Below, one piece after another: positions 13,211 through 17,098 of a stretch of 17,098 bases of DNA. The translations under genes were made by a program, and so were the position numbers. This stretch comes from RGIG8775 sp045121195 (GTDB lineage Bacteria > Bacillota > Clostridia > Oscillospirales > CAG-272), in contig JBGVFO010000107.1 of NCBI GenBank assembly GCA_045121195.1, forward strand, positions 1-17,098. The letters run 5' to 3'. Under the pieces are notes generated by a model that saw only the letters and a program-made list of their open reading frames with translations, did no database searches and was not told the origin of the DNA. Each line of letters opens with the position of its first letter. Position 1 is the stretch's first letter.

Positions 13211-15821
13211 ATTCATCGTTTCGCCTTGCCAGCGTAACAACGATAGCTGCGCTAACAACGAGAAGCAGAATGATCAGACCCACCGTCAGCTGCCACGCCG
13301 GCTCTTGGAGATCTTCTTGCATCTCAGGCTCATCCATCGACGCAAGCCGCGCGCCGAGGATCGCTTTTTCCAGATCCTCATCATCAAGGCTATTGCTATG
13401 CGCTGAAAGATGACCGACACAAAGCTGATACGGCTCGCCCTCGTACACCGTCGGCGAGGTGAAGAAACGGATGTTTCTTACCCTATCGCTTTTGTCCAAC
13501 TGCAGGGTGCTTATGTAAAGCGTTGTCCGTTTTCCGCTCTCCAACTCCGCGTTGACCAAGCACGACGAGTTGTCGCTACAGACCTCAAACGCAAGATCGT
13601 AGGTCTGTCCCTCCTCGCCCAGTATCATAACGTCGACGGAAAGCATATCTACCACGCCCATGATCTCGTTGGCAGAATAACTGTAAACGATCTCCGAGCA
13701 CGCCTCTTCTCCCGTCACGGTAACAACGAGTCCCCTGCCCATCCCCTCTACGTCGTCTACTCGGGGCGAGGAGCAATCCGTGCTGGCAAACCAGTCATAT
13801 ACGCTCCGTCCCTGCTGATAGTCCCACATTACGTAGCTTCCGCGGATAGAAGAAACCGGGAAGGTAGGCGTTTTATAAAGATAAAGATTTTGCGTCAGCA
13901 CCTCGCGCTCGTCAATTCCCGGAATCAGCTCCGACCACGAGATCGCACCAAGACCGAAGAGGATCTCCTGATTACTCGGCTTTCCCAACTGTGTATTTAC
14001 GTATTTTACCGTCTTGAAGAGGGAGCGCAGGGTAGTGGCATCCTCAATGCCGTCGGGATTCAGAATAAAGCTTGCCGCCTGTCCCGTCGTCAGCTTGTAA
14101 TAGGAGTAAACGTACGCCCGGGAAAGGTCCTCGACAGAGATACTCTTGTCCGGACTCCAGCGGTAAAGATAGGTTTCGTGAAGCAAGCCGTACCGCTTGG
14201 CAAGGAGCGTCAACGTGTTCTCCCACTCCGACAGATTATCGACAAAAGCCTTCGTCGAATCAAACGTTTCGGAGATCCGCGCGGGCATCGCCGTTCCTTC
14301 CAGCAAAACGCGCAAGGAAAAGGCGCCCCCAAACCGATCCTCGATCAGCTTACACAGCGAAACCAAAAGCAATCTTGTAGGATACTCGTCACCCATTCCA
14401 AGAGCGCACCCATCCCTATCGTAACGATCACTGAGCGGCATCACCAGATCGATCTCTACGTGGCTTTGCTTCGCCGCCTCGGAGATCACATACAGCGCCG
14501 TAGCGTAGATCTCGGTATATTCCGCAAGGGTCTTGTTTCCAACGTAATTGTAGGAGGATGCCAAATCGACGGAATATCCCAGAACAACGCCGTGGATCCG
14601 TTCCTTTCCCGCCTCCGCATACCGATGACACAAAAACTCGGTATAGGCGTATAGGGTGGATCGGGCAAGCTCGCTTGAGAGAGAAATTCCGTTATAGACC
14701 GTATGAACCGAGGACGGCGTGCTTCCGTGCAAAACGTTGTAGTCACTTCCTCCCGAAAGCAAGAAGCGCAAGTATACCCGACAGCCGTCCTTATTGTATT
14801 GTTCAATGATCTCATCCAATTCGTAAATATAGGAGCGGTCAACGTAAAAATACACGCCGTCCGCTTGGTGAAGGAGCCCGTTATTCTTCGCGCTTTGCAT
14901 ACGGTCAAGATACACGTCCACAATAGCCATACCCGCATCGGCGCTTGCCGCAAAGGAGCCGTGTACCGTGCTGACCCCCTTGAAGGCAGGCTCGGCGCCC
15001 GTGGAAACAGACGGCGAGCAAGGAACGGTAGGGGTATACCAATGCAGTATTTCGCCGTCGTTATCCACAATGGCGACCACGTATTGCATAAATCTCTCGG
15101 AGAAGGATATGGCGGAAACGGAAAACTCAAAGCGAACAGAAAAGGGGGTTGTCGCGATGGGCGAAGCGCCCTCCAAAAGGGTCTTGCCGACACGGTCGTT
15201 CAGTCCGAAGGCGTACAGCGCGACCTTAGCGCCGCGCGTACCCGAAACGATCTCGTGCTTGATATTGCCGCTGACAGTAACCGTTTTGCTCTCTGCCAGA
15301 TACGTGCATTCGGTGATTTCTCCCGGTTGCTCCGCGCTATCGTCGTATACGGAAACGAATCCAAGACCGAACAGCTCAACCGTTCCGCTGGTTCCGCCCA
15401 GGAGGACGATCTGAATATCGGTAATGCCGACGGCATTCTCGACATACAGGAAATAATCCTGCTTCCCGCTCCGTCTTTCTATGGGAATCTGCCGCTCATA
15501 GAATACGCCCTTTTGGCGATAGGTCACCTGCATCAAATTGCAATAAGAATCATTTTGCAAAACGATGCGGAGGGCGTTCCCCGACGACGCATTTTCGGGG
15601 AGGCTGGTTGTCACACGAAGCTTCGGGACCGCACCTCGGAAGGATACCAAAAGGGTCCCCGTGGTGGTCGGTAGAAGCGTAGCGTTTTCCGCGGAAACAG
15701 TCCCGCCCATAAAGCGGTCGGCGTCTACGGTCGCTTCCTCAGCCGCTCCCGCCGCGTGCGGAAGCCATGTGGCGAGCATAACGCAAAGCAACAAAATACA
15801 CACGACTCTGTTTCGTTTCAC
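13209..15821 (-). CDS. Cell-surface protein with DUF5722-like barrel region and C-terminal membrane anchor
   Basis: An 870-residue exported protein. A signal peptide (KRNR then a hydrophobic core; likely cleavage after residue 26, HAAGA/AEE) is followed by about 240 residues of beta-rich sequence. A region at about 278-620 then resembles DUF5722, a glycoside-hydrolase-like TIM-barrel family: FKGVSTVHG, a YFYVDRSYIYELDEI strand-helix, FLCHRYAEAG, and YNYVGNKTLAEYTEIYATAL. Where DUF5722 proteins usually have a GNE(V/I)N motif, this one has GYSVD (414-418), so the likely catalytic Glu is missing. A second beta-sandwich region (about 690-800), an acidic linker and one transmembrane helix (845-864) with ARRNDE tail follow; there is no LPXTG. 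GTG at 15821 is chosen because GGGAGGGG lies 5 nt upstream; an in-frame TTG at 15839 lies before that site. Single-gene unit with its own promoter and terminator. Possibly a glycan-binding or degenerate glycosidase; function unknown. Confidence 0.75.
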   Translation of the reverse strand: MKRNRVVCILLLCVMLATWLPHAAGAAEEATVDADRFMGGTVSAENATLLPTTTGTLLVSFRGAVPKLRVTTSLPENASSGNALRIVLQNDSYCNLMQVTYRQKGVFYERQIPIERRSGKQDYFLYVENAVGITDIQIVLLGGTSGTVELFGLGFVSVYDDSAEQPGEITECTYLAESKTVTVSGNIKHEIVSGTRGAKVALYAFGLNDRVGKTLLEGASPIATTPFSVRFEFSVSAISFSERFMQYVVAIVDNDGEILHWYTPTVPCSPSVSTGAEPAFKGVSTVHGSFAASADAGMAIVDVYLDRMQSAKNNGLLHQADGVYFYVDRSYIYELDEIIEQYNKDGCRVYLRFLLSGGSDYNVLHGSTPSSVHTVYNGISLSSELARSTLYAYTEFLCHRYAEAGKERIHGVVLGYSVDLASSYNYVGNKTLAEYTEIYATALYVISEAAKQSHVEIDLVMPLSDRYDRDGCALGMGDEYPTRLLLVSLCKLIEDRFGGAFSLRVLLEGTAMPARISETFDSTKAFVDNLSEWENTLTLLAKRYGLLHETYLYRWSPDKSISVEDLSRAYVYSYYKLTTGQAASFILNPDGIEDATTLRSLFKTVKYVNTQLGKPSNQEILFGLGAISWSELIPGIDEREVLTQNLYLYKTPTFPVSSIRGSYVMWDYQQGRSVYDWFASTDCSSPRVDDVEGMGRGLVVTVTGEEACSEIVYSYSANEIMGVVDMLSVDVMILGEEGQTYDLAFEVCSDNSSCLVNAELESGKRTTLYISTLQLDKSDRVRNIRFFTSPTVYEGEPYQLCVGHLSAHSNSLDDEDLEKAILGARLASMDEPEMQEDLQEPAWQLTVGLIILLLVVSAAIVVTLARRNDE

Positions 15822-15826
15822 GCTCT

Positions 15827-15834
15827 CCCCTCCC
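15827..15834 (-). promoter_or_regulatory. Shine-Dalgarno sequence that fixes the GTG start of the surface protein
   Basis: GGGAGGGG on the minus strand, 5 nt before the GTG at 15821. It lies inside the longer TTG-initiated frame, which therefore probably is not used. Confidence 0.75.
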
Positions 15835-15857
15835 TTCAAAAATCGATTGTTTTTTCT

Positions 15858-15886
15858 ATTGTATCACACTTTCCCGTTTTTTTAAA
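15858..15886 (-). promoter_or_regulatory. Promoter of the surface-protein gene
   Basis: On the minus strand, -10 TACAAT (15863-15858) with an upstream TG (extended -10) lies 17 nt from a weak -35 TTTAAA (15886-15881). The start point would lie near 15851, about 30 nt before the GTG. Confidence 0.65.
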
Positions 15887-15960
15887 GACCTACGGCAAAA
15901 TTAATGTTTTTTCCAAGGTTTACGGGGAAAGTAGGCGGATTTGCATCAAAATTTATATAA

Positions 15961-15983
15961 AAGCCCCTCTTAAGCCCCCTTTT
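15961..15983. repeat. Tandem C-rich direct repeat upstream of the phosphoglycerate mutase promoter
   Basis: Two adjacent units, AAGCCCCTCTT and AAGCCCCCTTTT, lie 17 nt upstream of the -35. The position would suit a regulator site, but nothing else supports that. Confidence 0.35.
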
Positions 15984-16000
15984 CTTGGTGGATTCACATA

Positions 16001-16029
16001 TTGTTACGATCAAAAAATTATGCTATAAT
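16001..16029 (+). promoter_or_regulatory. Sigma-A promoter of the phosphoglycerate mutase gene
   Basis: -35 TTGTTA (16001-16006), 17-nt spacer, -10 TATAAT (16024-16029) with TG one base before it (extended -10). The start point should be near 16036, about 34 nt before the ATG. Confidence 0.85.
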
Positions 16030-16069
16030 ATAAATTGTATATTTATATTTTTGAAAGAAGGCATATGCT

Positions 16070-17098
16070 ATGAAATATCTTGTGGTAATTCCCGACGGAA
16101 TGGCAGATGAAGCGATCAAGGAGCTTGGCAACAGAACACCTATGGAAAAGGCGAACAAGCCTTGCATGGATTCCCTTGCCGCCGAATCCCTCGTCGGCAC
16201 GGTATCCAACGTCCCCGAGGGTATGGTTCCCGAGAGCGATACCGCCAATATGGCGATCCTCTCCTTCGATCCCAAGGTCTATTCCAAGGGGCGCTCCCCT
16301 CTGGAGGCAATGAGTATGGGTCTTGAAATGTCCCCTCGCGACACCGCCTACCGCTGCAATATCGTCACCCTTTCCGATGAGGGCGAATACGACGACAAGA
16401 TCATTCTTGACCACAGCGCCGACGAGATCACTACCGCGGAGGCCGATGTTCTGATCAAGGCGCTCGATGAAAAGCTCGGAACCGAATACCGCAAGTTCTA
16501 CACGGGCGTCAGCTACCGCCACTGCATCCTTTGGCAGGACGGAAACGACAAGTACAACTTTATGCGCCCCCACGATATTCTGGGTAAACGCATCGGTGAA
16601 TATCTTCCCAAGGAGGAGGACGGTGGTCGTGAATTCTACGATCTGATGCGCGCAAGCTTTGATATTCTTAATCATCATCCCGTGAACGAGGCGCGCCGCG
16701 CCCGCGGTCTTAAACCCGCCAACTCCATCTGGCTCTGGAGCCCCGGCAAAAAGCCTCAGCTCCCTTCCTTCAGCGAGAAATGGGGACTCCGCGGCGCCGT
16801 GATCTCCGCCGTCGATCTGATCAAGGGAATCGGCATCTGCGCGGGAATGAGGTCCTTTGACGTAGAAGGTGCCACGGGCAACGTCCACACCAACTACGAG
16901 GGCAAGGCAGAGGCTGCCATCAACGCCTTCCGCGACGGATACGAGTACGTATACATACACGTGGAAGCGCCCGACGAATGCGGTCACCGCGCCGAGATCG
17001 ACAACAAGGTCCTGTCCATCGAGCTGATCGACAAAAAGATCCTTCGCCCCGTCTACGACTATCTGGAAAGCACCGACGAGCCCTTCCGCATCATGGTG
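16070..17098 (+). CDS. apgM: Archaeal-type cofactor-independent phosphoglycerate mutase (3' end missing)
   Basis: Interconverts 3- and 2-phosphoglycerate in glycolysis, in the cytosol, using metal ions and a phosphoserine intermediate. The first 343 residues are present; family members are about 400 residues, so about 60 are off the right edge. Visible motifs of the alkaline-phosphatase superfamily: D9-G in VVIPDGMADE, candidate nucleophile S56 followed by D57 in GMVPESDTANM, and D302 and H306 in HVEAPDECGH. The last metal-binding motif would be in the missing part. A close subfamily is annotated as a proposed homoserine kinase, and the two cannot be separated here without neighbouring threonine or glycolysis genes. 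The ATG at 16070 has GAAGG 8 nt upstream. An out-of-frame ATG at 16065 opens a two-codon frame that stops across the real start. It is transcribed divergently from the surface-protein gene. Confidence 0.88.
   Translation, partial: MKYLVVIPDGMADEAIKELGNRTPMEKANKPCMDSLAAESLVGTVSNVPEGMVPESDTANMAILSFDPKVYSKGRSPLEAMSMGLEMSPRDTAYRCNIVTLSDEGEYDDKIILDHSADEITTAEADVLIKALDEKLGTEYRKFYTGVSYRHCILWQDGNDKYNFMRPHDILGKRIGEYLPKEEDGGREFYDLMRASFDILNHHPVNEARRARGLKPANSIWLWSPGKKPQLPSFSEKWGLRGAVISAVDLIKGIGICAGMRSFDVEGATGNVHTNYEGKAEAAINAFRDGYEYVYIHVEAPDECGHRAEIDNKVLSIELIDKKILRPVYDYLESTDEPFRIMV

Noticed and set aside
16043..16987. 314-codon minus-strand open frame at the right end
   Set aside because: Antisense to the phosphoglycerate mutase gene, whose motifs, promoter and ribosome site are clear.

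Overview
The window looks like chromosomal DNA of an uncultured Clostridia (Firmicutes/Bacillota) bacterium. This rests on gene content (CdaA-type diadenylate cyclase, a bifunctional Rel protein, HemZ, a COG2509-type FAD protein and a SpoVB/YabM-family flippase beside MazG). Good Shine-Dalgarno sequences, extended -10 promoters, AT-rich spacers and moderately GC-rich coding DNA agree with it. I see no rRNA, tRNA, CRISPR array, insertion sequence or phage gene. The class is an inference from gene families and gene order.

Layout. Positions 1-12896, minus strand: one very compact gene cluster that reads as a single operon of ten genes. It starts at a strong sigma-A-type promoter with A-tracts upstream (12868-12926). 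In transcription order it runs cdaA, a 68-residue membrane protein in the slot normally held by cdaR, a COG2509 FAD-dependent oxidoreductase, recJ, rel, dtd, hemZ, an MTA/SAH-type deaminase, a MurJ/SpoVB-family lipid flippase, and mazG (cut by the left edge). Gaps are 9-17 nt or 4-nt ATGA overlaps; the exception is the flippase/mazG junction, which overlaps by 56 nt and may reflect a one-base indel. Positions 12927-13183: AT-rich spacer with no convincing gene. Positions 13184-15886, minus strand: a self-contained unit (promoter, gene, hairpin terminator) for an 870-residue cell-surface protein. It has a signal peptide, a DUF5722-like barrel region and a C-terminal membrane anchor. Positions 15887-16069: divergent promoter region. 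Positions 16070-17098, plus strand: the first 343 residues of an archaeal-type cofactor-independent phosphoglycerate mutase (ApgM family), cut by the right edge.

How the genes fit together. The operon joins second-messenger synthesis (c-di-AMP by CdaA, (p)ppGpp by Rel) with nucleotide and tRNA quality control (MazG, DTD, the purine deaminase), DNA repair (RecJ) and envelope building (the flippase). It looks like three conserved neighbourhoods stitched together: cdaA-(cdaR)-FAD protein, recJ-rel-dtd-hemZ, and yabM-mazG. The most interesting points are the reduced CdaR-like anchor, the joint transcription of both alarmone synthases, the surface protein whose DUF5722 signature has lost its glutamate, and the A7 run at the flippase/mazG junction.
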